A model generated the notes under the pieces. The model was given only the letters and a program-made list of their open reading frames with translations. It searched no databases and was not told where the DNA came from. 64,000 nucleotides of DNA. It comes from Hemerocallis citrina. Lineage: Eukaryota > Streptophyta > Magnoliopsida > Asparagales > Asphodelaceae. Each line of letters opens with the position of its first letter. Positions within the stretch are counted from its first letter, which is position 1. Shown here piece by piece: positions 34,821-46,542 of this stretch. Both the position numbers and the translations under genes were made by a program. The stretch lies in the NCBI GenBank assembly GCA_017893485.1, contig CM030360.1:10652597-10716596 (forward strand), given 5' to 3'.

Positions 34821-35849
34821 TGTAACGTCCTGGATTTTTAATCATATTAATTAGAATGTATTTTTATTTTCACGTATTGTGCACGTGCAATTTTTATGCA
34901 TGTATCTTTCTCAAAATATTTCATAAATTAGTAATCTTCTCTTTTATTTATGAGAACCTAATTTAATTTTTGGCCTAATTGTCTTTTGTAGCCCACCTTA
35001 ATTAATTAACTAATTAAACTAAAGAAGCCCATGGTTAGTTAGCGCATTAGTGAGCCCATTTATTTTTAATCTCTTTTAATAATCTAACTTTTAGTGTTGA
35101 CTCATTCCATGAACAAAAAAATTAATTATACATGAACAACTTGTAAATAAAGGGGGCACTAGATAACATGTGTTTGCACTAGGGTGTGCAAAACACACCC
35201 TTTGGGTGTGGCCGGATAGAATCAAGAGAGAGGGAGAGTGGATGAGGTGGAGAGGTGGTTATTTGCATCATGAAAAGTTATAGCAACTCCATATTTCATC
35301 CAAGCCGTTGATCCTAAACCACTTGATTTAATCCTAGCCCTTTATTTTCACTAAAATTTTGTATAAATACCCCCCTTTTTCATTAGCTATTCTTGCACCT
35401 ATTCTTTATCATAAGAGCAAGAAATACATTAGTGAGCAAAAGAGTGAGAGTTGAGTGAGTTCTAAAAAAATTTGAGTGTGCTTGTGTGTGTTCCATCAAG
35501 ACGAGGCCGGCCAATCCATCCAAGGAGAAAAGCTTGGACTCATCAAACACTAGGAGGAGAAGGCCCTTTTGTGCATTCTAGGAGTTTTCCTTAGGACTTT
35601 TGAACTTTCTCTCCAAATAAGGTGGGTGTTTTTCATGCTTCTAATCTAGTTACCATGCTAGGAATTAATTGTTACTAAGAGAAAACTAAGAGTGCGTTTG
35701 TTTTGATATTTAGAATAGAGTTTTCTGAATAGAGTTTTCTGAATAGAGTATTCTGAATAGAGATATTCTGAATATGAGTCTAAAAGCTGTTTGTTTATAC
35801 TATATTCTGAAAACTGTATTCTGAATACTGTTTATCTGAAAAAGCGAGT

Positions 35850-37140
35850 TTAGAAGCTGTTCTGTTATATTTCTTACTGAAAACTGTTATCTGAAAGTTG
35901 TTTTTCTGAAAAAAACGAGTTTAAAAGCTGTTCTGTTATATTTCTTGCTGAAAACTGTTATCTGAAAGCTGTTTTCCTGGGAAAAGGAGTTTAAAAGCTG
36001 TTCGGTTATCTTTCTTGCTGAAAACTGTTATCTAAAAGCTGTTTTTCTGGAATAACGAGTTTAAAAGCTGTTCTGTTATATTTCTTGCTGAAAACTGTTA
36101 TCTGAAAGCTGTTTTTCTGAAAAAACGAGTTTAAAAGGTGTTCTGTTATATTTCTTGCTGAAAACTGTTATCTGAAACCTGTTTTTCTGAAAAAGAGAGT
36201 TTAAAAGCTGTTCTGTTATATTTCTTGCTGAAAACTGTTAACTGAAAGCTGTTTTTCTGGAATAACGAGTTTAAAAGCTGTTCTGTTATATTTCTTGCTG
36301 AAAACTGTTATCTGAAACCTGTTTTTCTGAAAAAGAGAGTTTAAAAGCTGTTCTGTTATATTTCTTGCTGAAAATTGTTAGCTGAAAGCTGTTTTTCTGG
36401 GATAACGAGTTTAAAAGCTGTTCTGTTATATTTCTTGCTGAAAACTGTTATCTGAAACCTGTTTTTCTGAAAAAGAGAGTTTAAAAGCTGTTCTGTTATA
36501 TTTCTTGCTGAAAACTGTTAGTTGAAAGTTGTTTTTCTGGGATAACGAGTTTAAAAGCTGTTCTGTTATATTTCTTGCTGAAAACTGTTATTTGAAACCT
36601 GTTTTTCTGAAAAAGAGAGTTTAAAAGCTGTTCTGTTATATTTCTTGCTGAAAACTGTTATCTGAAAGATGTTTTCCTGGAAAAAGGAGTTTAAAAGCTG
36701 TTCTGTTATATTTCTTGCTGAAAACTGTTACCTGAAAGCTGTTTTTCTGAAAAAGAGAGTTTGAAAGCTGTTCTGTTATATTTCTTGCTGATAACTGTTA
36801 TCTGAAAGCTGTTTTTCTGAAAAAGAGAGTTTAAAAGATGTTCTGTTATATTTCTTGCTGAAAACTGTTATCTGAAAGCTGTTTTTCTGGAAAAACGAGT
36901 TTAAAAGATGTTCTGTTATATTTCTTGCTGAAAACTGTTTTCTGAAAGATGTTTTTCTGGAAAAACGAGTTTAAAAGCTGTTCTGTTATATTTCTTGCTG
37001 AAAACTGTTATCTGAAAGCTGTTTTTCTGAAAAAAAACGAGTTTAAAAGCTGTTCTGTTTTATTTCTTGCTGAAAACTGTTATATGAAAGCTGTTTTCCT
37101 GGAAATAGGAGTTTAAAAGCTGTTCGGTTATGTTTCTGAC
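35850..37140. repeat. 70-bp minisatellite (about 18 copies)
   Basis: The phrase TTCTGTTATATTTCTTGCTG recurs every 70 bp from about 35861 to 37122. From 36171 to 36620 two unit types alternate (AACCTGTTTTTCTGAAAAAG and a form with TTTTTCTGG.ATAACGAG), giving a 140-bp higher-order period. Confidence 0.95.
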
Positions 37141-39700
37141 AATTTAGAATATCAATTTGCATTTATCATTTGCTGATATTTTTTTAATAGTTGCAGTTAG
37201 ATTGCAATGTTGTACAAGTATGAGAAGAAGAATACCTGAGCAGCCTGTGAATCGAGCAAAAATCAGCCGCCATCATCTCCACGACTGATTCTTCACGTTA
37301 GAGTACAAAATTTCGTTTCAAAAGCTTGTATGTACATAATATAGATTCAGTGAGGTATTGTGAAGCAGCAACTCGCAGTTCATGTATAAGTTATTCTATT
37401 TGGATCAATGTTTTGCTGTTATCATTACCTCTTTTGGTAATTGCAGTTCTTCAGTCTTAAATGAGAAGTATTTTTTTGTCTGTTTTGTTGAGATTGCATG
37501 TGATAGCAAGTAGTAGCAGTAATCGGATAAAATATTGCATATGAGATCAAATAGGATGTACGAGAAGATAATCAGACTAAAAAGTATTCACAAATTAACA
37601 TACTCAACCATTTTATTCAAGAAAACAAGCTTACTTTAATACATATATTCTGAAGAAAAATGGCCCAGGATCAATACATATATTCTGAGCAAAGGTTCTA
37701 TAATTTTTTGTTCTTAATCAATACAAAAATGTCACCAAAAAGTCAGTAAACAAAATGCTCCATGTGTCTGCTGCTGCCTGGAGCTGCTGCTGTTGCTTCT
37801 TAACTTCTTGTGCAAATTTGTACCGGTAGTCAATATAAGAAACTTGTACCTGTAGTCAATACAAAAGCTATATTAATCACATTGGATAAAAAGGAAAACA
37901 AAAACAAAAAAGTTAGCAAGAAGATTAACCAAACATTTGCAGCAACCCTCTTTTGAGAACAATCAGCTAAGAAAGCCCCTTTGTGCCCTCTTTGTTTTGC
38001 AAACTGAGCCCTAAAAATGAGAAGACTTGAAAGCATTCTGACTGCAGATAATGTACATAAAATACGGGAAGCATAGACTACAAAATATTTTTAAGGGATC
38101 AGAAATCATCATTTCCCACTTTGTTATGTCCCTCCACAAAAATATTGATTATTAATACAGGTACTAATATCCCCCACTATAATTCGCCAAAGAGCTCAAT
38201 TGCAGTATCAGAGAACAAAGTAGGTCCATCTGAATACAAAATGCAATTCAGCAGAACAAATCAGATACTTCGTAATGCGAGGATACCATGCTGGTATGTT
38301 TGTTCCAGCTTCATTTTTTTCAATACAATTTTGACCTTTGTTCCTGAAGAAATATTACAAGTTGGCCTTTGTATTAAGTGGAATTCAGCTAATACTATTC
38401 AGAATACTGATACCCCCAACTATATCGAGCCAAAAAGCTCCAACAATTCCTTCTTGTTTCATTAATGAAAATAGATTCACATATCCTGATGCAGCATGAT
38501 ACAGAGTGCAATATCAGAGAACAAAATAGTTCATTCTGAATAAAACTACAATTCAGCTGAACAAATCTGAATTGTTTATAGTGTTTATAGTGTTTTTGGG
38601 AAACAGTATCCCAGAATACTGATACCCTCCCTTATTTTTCAGAATACAATCTGAATACTGGAAGATATACATGTCAGCACAAGTTGGTGAATAAAGCTCA
38701 ATACAATCTGAAACTTATTAATGTCAGCACAAGAACAGACCCTCAGGTTAGTACTGAATACAATCAGTATGAGAACATCAGTGTGGTATAAAGCTGCAGA
38801 TTAAAACTGAAAAAAGGGAACAAACAGACCCGAATTGTTCTGCAGTCAATCATTTAGTAGTATGGTATCAATTTCTGAAGAGTTTAACTAAAAAAGCAAC
38901 ACCCGAATTGTTTCAGAGTGAACTCATAGCCCGCTAAAGTTCAAAGAAAAATCATCCAAATAATGCATCTCATATCAGTATGCAGTAATCATTTCAGTCC
39001 AGTGTGTAGTATTTGTAATGATCAAGGATTCAAGGCAATAGAAATTGACTCCAGAAACAAGGTTTAAAACCATGAACAGCCACAGATATATCTCAGTATC
39101 CATAAATTGAAAAAGATTATTGTGTAAGATCAGTATTTACCAACAATTGAGTGAGGTGAAAATTGAAACCAGAACAAAATTGAAACCATGAGTAGTTAAA
39201 AAGCAGCTTAGTATACAGAAACAAAGTAGAAACCACGAGCAGCCAAAATTTGTACTTGAAACATAGTGATGGATAAGTGCTCAAAGCATGAGCAGCCAAA
39301 AAGCAACTCACGAACCATAACCTATACCAGATTATAGTATGGTATTTGTATGTCTATAACTCAAAGCAATATAGATCAAACCTGACCCATCACATCTCAA
39401 ATTCAGATGAATATGTGCTCCAGCAACTTCTAAGTTTAGTAAGAAGTATCTAAAAGTGGTTGATCATCACAGCCATAATATCCAAAGGATAATCAAAAGC
39501 ATGTCTGAAAGCATTAACTGTATTATAAAAGGCTCCACACACGTAAAATTTTTTTACTTGTCTGAAATAATATCCAATGAACAGCGTTTGTTTAAAGTGT
39601 TTTCGGGAAACACTATCAAAGAACAATAATCAGGACCCAGCTGAGTATTGTAGGAGGTAACTTTCACATTAAATTAAACTTACTCCATCGCCACCCATTC
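37141..39700. other. Non-coding Harbinger interior
   Basis: AT-rich sequence without a convincing gene on either strand. Several ORFs of 60-114 codons (for example 38121-38465) have no recognisable domain. Short phrases such as TACAATTCAGC(T/A)GAACAAAT and TGAAACCAGAACAAA recur loosely. Confidence 0.5.
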
Positions 39701-39767
39701 TTCTTGTTGTGGATGCACTGTAATATGCTCCATTAGGGCCACCATAAGTCACACTTTGGGCACATAT

Positions 39768-40460
39768 GTATATAAATGATTCATAGTGTGCAACTTCAGA
39801 AACGTAATCCATCTCATCATAACTCAAAACCAACGAGGAAAAGTAAAGCTCAGTTAGGATTAATTCATCACAAGTCACTCCTACAAATCTTTATATAAAT
39901 GATTCATAGTGATGCAACTTCAGAAACATAATCCATCTCATCATCACTTAAAACCAACGAGGAAAAGTAAAGCTCAGTTAGGATTAATTCATCATAAGTC
40001 ACTCCTACAAATCATTCAATAAATGATTCAAAGTGTGCAACTTCAGAAACAAAATCCATCTCATCATAACTCAAAACCAACGAGGAAAAATAAAGCTCAG
40101 TTAGGATTAATTCATCACAAGTCACTCCTACAAATCTTTATATAAATGATTCAAAGTGTGCAACTTCAGAAACAAAATCCATCTCATCATCACTTAAAAC
40201 CAACGAGGAAAAGTAAAGCTCAGTTAGGATTAATTCATCACAAGTCACTCCTACAAATCATTCAATAAATGATTCAAAGTTTGCAACTTCAGAAACAAAA
40301 TCCATCTCATCATCACTTAAAACCAACGAGGAAAAGTAAAGCTCAGTGAGGATTAATTCATCACAAGTCACTCCTACAAATCATTCAATAAATGATTCAA
40401 AGTGTGCAACTTCAGAAACAAAATCCATCTCATCATAACTCAAAACCAACGAGGAAGAAT
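39768..40460. repeat. ~123-bp tandem repeat (6 copies)
   Basis: GATTCA(T/A)AGTG starts near 39779, 39901, 40025, 40148, 40271 and 40394. Units contain CAACTTCAGAAAC, ATCCATCTCATCAT, AAACCAACGAGGAA and TAGGATTAATTCATCA. The array lies just downstream of the transposase gene. Confidence 0.93.
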
Positions 40461-40671
40461 AATGTGCAACACCTGTACATCATTGAAGTAATTGGTAAAG
40501 ACAACATCTCCAAAAATGAATGAAAAGCTGAAAGGAACATATGCATGCTGATATTTATAATAGTAATATTGCAATGATACAAACATATCCAAATGACATC
40601 AATGCCTCGCATTCCACTTACGAAACAATTCGAAAAGTGGATACAATGAAAATGTGTACATTCAAATTACA

Positions 40672-41947
40672 TTAGTGTATAGCATTCCACATTGCCATGG
40701 CAATATCAACTCTTTTGCTTTTCATATGTCTCAATTGGGAAGATGATAAATCCAACTCCTGCGATGTGGATGCTGCATCTTCGGTGTGTTGGTGATGTAC
40801 TAATTGTTCACCATCGAGTTTCGCTAAAAATGCATCGTTTTGTGAGTGCAGGCATATAAAATTGTGGAGTGCACAACAGGCTGTGACCATCATAACTTGT
40901 TTTGTATACAGGTAGTTTGGCATGTTCTCGAAGATGGCAAACCTCTTCTTGAATACACCGAACGTTCTCTCAATCACATTCCTTAACCTAGCATGTTGTT
41001 TGTTAAAAAGTTGTCTAGGTTGGGTTGGTGCATGGTTGGCCCCTTGAAAGTCCTGTAAGTGGTATGGCTCACCACGGTATGGCGCCAAAAAACCAGGCAT
41101 ATTGGTATAACCACAATCTACTAAGTAGTATCTATCGTTCGGTGGGATTGGCAACAGTTTTTGTGCTAATGCAGTATGCATTACACGGGAATCGTTCGCA
41201 CTGCCTTCCCATCCCGCGTAAACAAATGTGAACATCATGTTAAAATCGCATGCTGCCAATACATTTTGACTTACAATACCCTTTCGAGAGCGACAAGCGT
41301 TGCTTCGACTAGCGGGAACTGTAGCTTTTATTAACGTGCCATCAGCAGCACCAATAGCTCCCTACAGATTATTAATTCGAATAATAGATATCACAAATCC
41401 AAACTAGGAAAAAAATTTAATAATACATGACGCAATCAGGGTGACGTAATACCTGAAACCACGGGTAAAAGTCCTCTGAATTAAGGATTCTGTGATGTAC
41501 AAGTGTATAATCAGGAGGTCTGATAAGGAATGTTGCTGCTCTTGCCAGACCTTTCAATACAATAACAAAGTGCTTTTGGATTGTTTGAGTTGAGTGGTTA
41601 AACGTACTACCGGCTAGTCGCATTCTTGAACTATGACCGACAATATACAGGAAAATAGCCACGCTTTCCTCGAAAGTAACTCGCTTATGACTTGAAGACT
41701 CCGCTGTTTCCTCGCAAAAGTTCCTTTCTTGCAGGAAAGCACACAAGGTCATAAAACAATCTTGGTTCATACGGAATATTCCATGAAACTCGGCCTGGGA
41801 ACCCGCTAACATATTATCCAAATATTCACGTCCCGTTTGCTTTTTACTAGTGGACCTTGTACGGTCAAGTTCTTCACATAATTCAGCTACCAAGATTGCA
41901 TTCATCACCTCTTCGAGATCGTCACTACTGGATGAAGAAGTATCCAT
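40672..41947 (-). CDS. PIF/Harbinger DDE transposase
   Basis: Two exons, 41947-41453 and 41361-40672, joined across a 91-bp GT-AG intron between codons, give 394 residues without a stop. The first exon (residues 1-165) starts MDTSSSSSDDLEEV and carries the conserved N-terminal region with MRLAGSTFNHS and ending EDFYPWFQ. Exon 2 opens with GAIGAADGTLIKATVPASR. Acidic residues conserved in the DDE_Tnp_4 family are present: Asp in GAADGT (about 172), Asp in SANDSRV (about 222) and Glu in NVIERTFGVFKKRF (about 296). The C-terminus has CALHNFICLH. The enzyme cuts element ends and joins them at TTA/TAA sites in the nucleus, normally with the Myb-like partner encoded next to it. The frame appears intact, so the protein may still be functional. 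Confidence 0.9.
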
Positions 41948-42329
41948 AACAGAGGATGCACTTGCAGTAGTAACTCACTATAAAGAAGATAGAAATCATT
42001 TTGGGGAAATCCCATATCAAGTGCACACACATTTAATAATACGACTATATGTAACGAGATTTACGGAATCACAAAACAACATATTGAGAGATGGTAGAAT
42101 TCCACAAGCCTGTGCAATTGAAAAAAGATAACAAGGTATACTACTACTAGCAAATCTATTTCAGGAATTAAATTTAAATTATAACATCACAAATTTAAAT
42201 TTAATTAAATAAGCAATTTGTTCACCGTCACAGCCGTCATACTACAATCAACCTCAAGCAAATACGGAAATAATCATAAAAAAATTTCTACAACATGATT
42301 TGTTCATCCCATTAGGCTGAATGGGATTA

Positions 42330-43336
42330 CTACAGGGTGGCATAATAATGCACCGCCAACTCCTGCCGTTCTCGAGACATACGGAGGAAAGCATGACAAA
42401 TGTTCGGATTTTGAAATAGGTAGTGTCCTGCTTTTAAAGCTATAATTGGATCAAGCCCGGTCATCGAATCAATTATATCTTGGCATTGATCCTGTTCGGC
42501 CAAAGCAGGGTTAATCGAGGGAGCACTGTCCACTTCATTTTTATTCTTGTACCTGCTTCTTTTTACCTCTTGAGTTTGCTTACAAACATCAAGATATTCC
42601 GCCATCTTTGACATCATTGATTCGCGGCCACTTGATGCACTAGATTTTCTTTTACGTGAACCGGACCCCGTACCCATTGGCACATCATCAGACTCATCAA
42701 TCACATTTACGTGTGATTGATGGGAGTGGCCAAACTCAAAGTTCATCTACCGCGCCTCCTCATCCTCGAACCCCCTTTGTGTGGAGGCCCTTACCACATT
42801 GCCCTGGGCTACAGATTCTCCATTATTTTGGTCAATGCATCAAAATGTGGCAACCCCTTATTTTCGTATTTTTTTGCAGCAGGATGCATCTATTCACAGA
42901 ATATGTTGTTACCATGCAAGTATTAGATTGAAGATTAAGTATAATAAAAAGGATTCACAAACAAGAATCAAAGTTTGAGATTATATATATTAACCTTAAC
43001 ATATTGTTCCCAAACCGGAGCCTCACAAGTAACGGTTTGGTTGGCTTCATCCCAACCAAAACCGCTCTGTTTCCTCATATCAGCAAACACCTTCCATTCG
43101 GATTTAAGTCGTCCATATTTCGACTTCAGTTGTCCCACCGAGAATGAACGCCCACACACAAGATTCATTTGTTGCGCAAAATTACTCCATGTTTTAGCCT
43201 CGAATGTGGTGCTTTTTAACAAACCATTGTCAACTGCACCCTCCATAAGATTGATAAAATATTCTGTAATACCGGAAGTCCACAACCCATAATCCTCCTC
43301 CACTGCCTTCCCCTTTCCCCTACCCGTATTACTCAT
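42330..43336 (-). pseudogene. Harbinger Myb/SANT-like ORF2, disrupted
   Basis: Exon 1 (43336-42995, 114 codons) encodes a trihelix/Myb_DNA-bind_3 domain: LWTSGITEYFINLMEGAV, TWSNFAQQMNL, QLKSKYGRLKSEWKVFADM and SGFGWDE. A GT-AG intron leads to 42889, where HPAAKKYENKGLPHFDAL follows as in relatives. The frame meets TAG at 42811-42809. Matching sequence goes on in another frame, meets a second TAG just before the ATG at 42746, and then runs open to 42330 (a serine- and lysine-rich stretch followed by a helical tail ending HYYATL). In intact elements this protein binds the transposon ends and helps the transposase enter the nucleus. Either this copy is broken or an unrecognised intron removes the bad stretch; I could not find one that keeps frame. 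Confidence 0.75.
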
Positions 43337-44197
43337 CTATTTTGAACAAACATCAAAAAAAAAAAAATGCCAAATTCCTTCAATTAGTTTAATAGCTGAT
43401 CGGATAACCCTAGGTTGCAAGTAGCAACCGATTACACCCTAAAAAATCACAACAGTGAATTCGGCTAGTTTGTGTGCAGTGTGCACCGTGATCCCAAAAA
43501 ATTTTCGGTGCAAAAGGGTATTAAAAATTGGCGCAAATTAGTAAAGAAAAACAACCAAATAAATAATACAATCGCTGTCTTCATACCTTTGATTGGATTT
43601 TAACAAGGAAGAAATTGTCAGCACAGGATTCAACCTTGCGTAGCTCTTTGATTCTATTTGCCCTTCGTTCCCTAGCTCTTCTCCGATAGGCAGCACGGGT
43701 AGTGCAAACCATTAACCCCCTACCAAAACCCCTCAACCCCTCACCAAGTCGACAGCAACAAATAGTCAGGTATCGAAGTCGCCAGCGAGAGATTCACAGA
43801 TTTCTGCTCGATTTCGTGGATTTGGGGTGGGGGGGCGGGGGGAAAAGAGATCAGATCTGGGTTCTTCAAAGAAGGTGGAAGACAACGGAGTCGGCGAGAT
43901 CTCGTGAGTGAGAAGAGAGAAAAAGCATCTGAGTGAGAAGAGAGGAGAGATGGGTTGGGGAGACACTGTTTGGAAGAGAGGGGAAGGTAGAAGACAACCG
44001 AATGGAGAACCAGATCTGGTGAGTGAGGAGAGAGAGAGAGGTCGTGAGAGAGAGAGCTCGTAAGTATGGTTGGGAATATCAAATTCAAGGGATATCAATA
44101 TTCTCAATACTGTTTTGAGAATAAGGTCTAAACAAATGCCTATTCTGAATAGAATATTCAAAATATACAACTCTCAATATCAAAACAAACAGGCCCT
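43337..44197. other. Right-hand Harbinger terminal region
   Basis: No gene; purine-rich GAGAGAG tracts and partial repeats (GGAGAGATGGGTTGGGGAGA-like) lie at 43790-44060. These are probably the 5' leader and promoter side of the minus-strand ORF2. The last ~110 bp hold AATATTC/GAATATT inverted motifs next to the terminal inverted repeat. Confidence 0.5.
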
Positions 44198-44599
44198 TAA
44201 GTAATTTGGACTTATGGTTGTTTTGAGATGAAATGATAAATTAGAGAATGTTTGATAAAATGATTGCTAATGGATGAATTTTGAATTTAAGTGCTAGAAT
44301 CTTTCATGTTGTCATGCTATGTGTTTGTGAATTATGCTTTATGGAGAAATTTATGTTTATGAGACAAATTGTGATCAAATGCATCATGAAAATGTCGATC
44401 TCTTAAATTAGAGTAACACTATTGTAGAAAAGATGAAAATTGGTGTTCTAAAAATATTGTAGATCGCTAACAAGTGAGAGAATAAAGAAGAAAAGTGTTC
44501 TCGTAGAAATCTAGATTGTAGATCGTGTACAATTGTGATTCTTGTTTTCAATGTCGAAAATATATCCATGATTTACTCTAAATAGCAACCTGGTGCAAT

Positions 44600-44840
44600 C
44601 GACAGTCGACCGAATTAGAGTCGACAGTCGACTGTCAAGTGATGAATTTCAAATTTTAGTTACTGAACATTCGACCGACCGTATTTTAATAGTTGACTTC
44701 CCTGACTAATTGTTTTCGAGTTTAAACTTTTATGGAACAGTCGACCGACCATATTTTAACAGTCTACTGCTCTGATTATTTACTTTCGAGCTTTAGAACC
44801 TCGCAGAACAGCCGATTGGCCATGCTTAACAGTCGACTGC
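44600..44840. repeat. GTCGAC palindrome block in the Tekay 5' LTR
   Basis: Contains GACAGTCGACTGTC at 44623-44636 and several CAGTCGACCGACC or AGTCGACTGCCCT motifs, matching the block at 52340-52590. Confidence 0.85.
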
Positions 44841-45895
44841 CCTAAAGTTCAAATGATATCCAGATTTCATGAGATAATTTTCTATAATCCTTGGCCTAGT
44901 ATAAATGAGAATTTGAGACTATTTTTTTACAAGAAAGAATTTACTATAAATTGTTAGTTTAAATTGTCCTTGGATAAAGAAAAATGCATTGATTAAAAGA
45001 TGATTTGAAAAGAGTTTTGATAACGAAAGTATGAATGTTAGATTTAGTATTGTTAAAACAAGGATAAGAGAAATTTTGTGGAAAGAATAAATTAGGAATG
45101 TGACAAGTTAGAAAAATAAAATTATATTGTTTGTGCATGAGATTGTGTATGAAATTGAAATTTGAATGACTTGATGAATTATGATAGAACATGAATATAG
45201 AAGTGCTATGAACATGAAACGAAATTATTGTTAATCACGGAAAAAGATCTTATAAGTATGAAAAACTCGATGTTCTGATTATGAGTTGAAATTAAGAACT
45301 AGGGAGTAGCTAAGCCTCATACCGGCGATAAAAGAAATGTTGATATGATATTTGAGATAAAAGACCAGGTTTCGGTCAAATGCGTTGATTGATGGTTAAG
45401 ACCCGGTATAGAGGAAAGAGTTAACCCTTGAAATTGATTTTATTCATGATTCATAGAATTAAGGACCAAACAATAGAAAAGACGTGATGAAAGTAAGAGA
45501 AAAACACAAGTATGAAGGCCTCGAGTATGAAGGCTTTGTTTGTGAACAAGTTTGTGGTTTGTTAAGCATTGAGAATCGTTATACTGTTTTGGCATAGAGA
45601 GGATGGCCGTGTATAATATCTCGTCAGTTGAATGAACTGATGTGCCCACAGTCTTTATGCAGGATAAAGGAATTGAGAAAGATTAATGTATGCGAGCAGC
45701 TTAAAGAATGTTTCAAGTGTTGTACATTTATTTATGTAAAAATTGTAAATTGCTTCCGCTGTTTAAGTGTAAATGTAAATGTAACTCTGATGTAAAGTAA
45801 AGTTTAAATTTCCTTGTAAAATTGTACGAAGTGAAGTGTAAAGATCCTGTGGAACTTCGAATTCATTCTATTTTGGAATTCAGGGTGTTACAGAG

Positions 45896-45907
45896 TGGTA
45901 TCACAGC
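45896..45907 (+). promoter_or_regulatory. Primer binding site of the Tekay element
   Basis: TGGTATCACAGC begins three bases after the LTR end. It differs by one base from the usual TGGTATCAGAGC found in the LARD and copia elements of this window. Confidence 0.85.
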
Positions 45908-46010
45908 ACGCTTCCAAGTAGTACAAATTTATAAGGAACAACACCCTAGAAGTGGACATTAGTGTGTTGCTCTATGATTGATATTCCTTCTCGTCCTTCC
46001 CTTTTCTAAG

Positions 46011-46418
46011 ATGGCGGACCACTTTGATCCAGTTGGAGGTGATGATTGGCACATAGTTGAGGAGGATTATTACCCCGGGCAAGCTGATTCAGACGAAGAA
46101 GATCCCAAAGAATTGGAAGAGGAATGGCCTTAGTCCAGAGACATCACTCCACCTCCGGATTCATCTGATGATTCCTCCGACGAGGAAGAACCAGTTCCGA
46201 GTAGTCTCATTGCGTCTCTTCAGAGGCAGGTAGAGACTTAGAGGGAGAGAGCAGAGCTGTTGCAGGCGTAGTGTGCAAAGTGCAAGGAGATCATTGCCAC
46301 GCTCAGTCATCGTGTTTGGGAACTCGAGAAGAGGAAAAACATATACGATGTACTGAAGGAGGAAGTGGAAGAACTACGGGAAGAGCTTCCTGAAGCTAAG
46401 AGGAACCGTAGGAACTAG
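46011..46418 (+). pseudogene. Small upstream ORF of the Tekay element, acidic with coiled coil
   Basis: An ATG at 46011 opens a 136-codon frame ahead of gag. It starts MADHFDPVGGDDW, is strongly acidic, then turns charged and helical (LIASLQRQVE, LEKRKNIYDVLKEEVEELRE) and ends in TAG at 46416-46418. Three in-frame TAG codons (46131, 46239 and 46269) break it. The steady codon phase across them, the compositional bias and the heptad pattern suggest a real ancestral protein of about 135 residues, possibly Gag-like or regulatory. I do not recognise the family. Confidence 0.5.
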
Positions 46419-46542
46419 ACTGTTGTATCTTCTTACTGCTTTCATTTGATGTCAGAAATGTTTTAAATTCGAATGTATAAAGTTTGAAATTCAATGAAAT
46501 GAAAAGTTGATTTAAAATTCATATTTTTCTACTTCGAATTTA

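Larger units (their letters stand above)
35690..44197. mobile_element. PIF/Harbinger DNA transposon (8.5 kb)
   Basis: The ends are inverted: GAGTGCGTTTGTTTTGATAT at 35690 and, on the minus strand from 44196, GGGCCTGTTTGTTTTGATAT. The 3-bp duplication TAA is at 35687-35689 and 44198-44200; the 3' LTR at about 51950 shows the empty site with a single TAA. It carries both usual genes on the minus strand: a DDE transposase (40672-41947) and a Myb/SANT-like gene (about 42330-43336). Two tandem arrays and about 3 kb of other non-coding sequence fill the left half. Confidence 0.93.
34821..45892 (+). repeat. 5' LTR of the Tekay element, split by a Harbinger transposon
   Basis: Starts TGTAACGTCC and ends GGGTGTTACA. 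The LTR proper is 34821-35689 plus 44201-45892. The promoter-like GTATAAATACCCCCC lies near 35362. Compared with the 3' LTR it lacks about 454 bp, corresponding to 53266-53719. A palindrome block is at 44600-44840. Confidence 0.93.

Noticed and set aside
35850..37140. CRISPR-like regular spacing
   Set aside because: The entire 70-bp period is repeated with no unique spacers, and the context is a eukaryotic DNA transposon.
38121..38465. 114-codon plus-strand ORF in the Harbinger element
   Set aside because: No domain, AT-rich chance composition, and not on the strand of the element genes.
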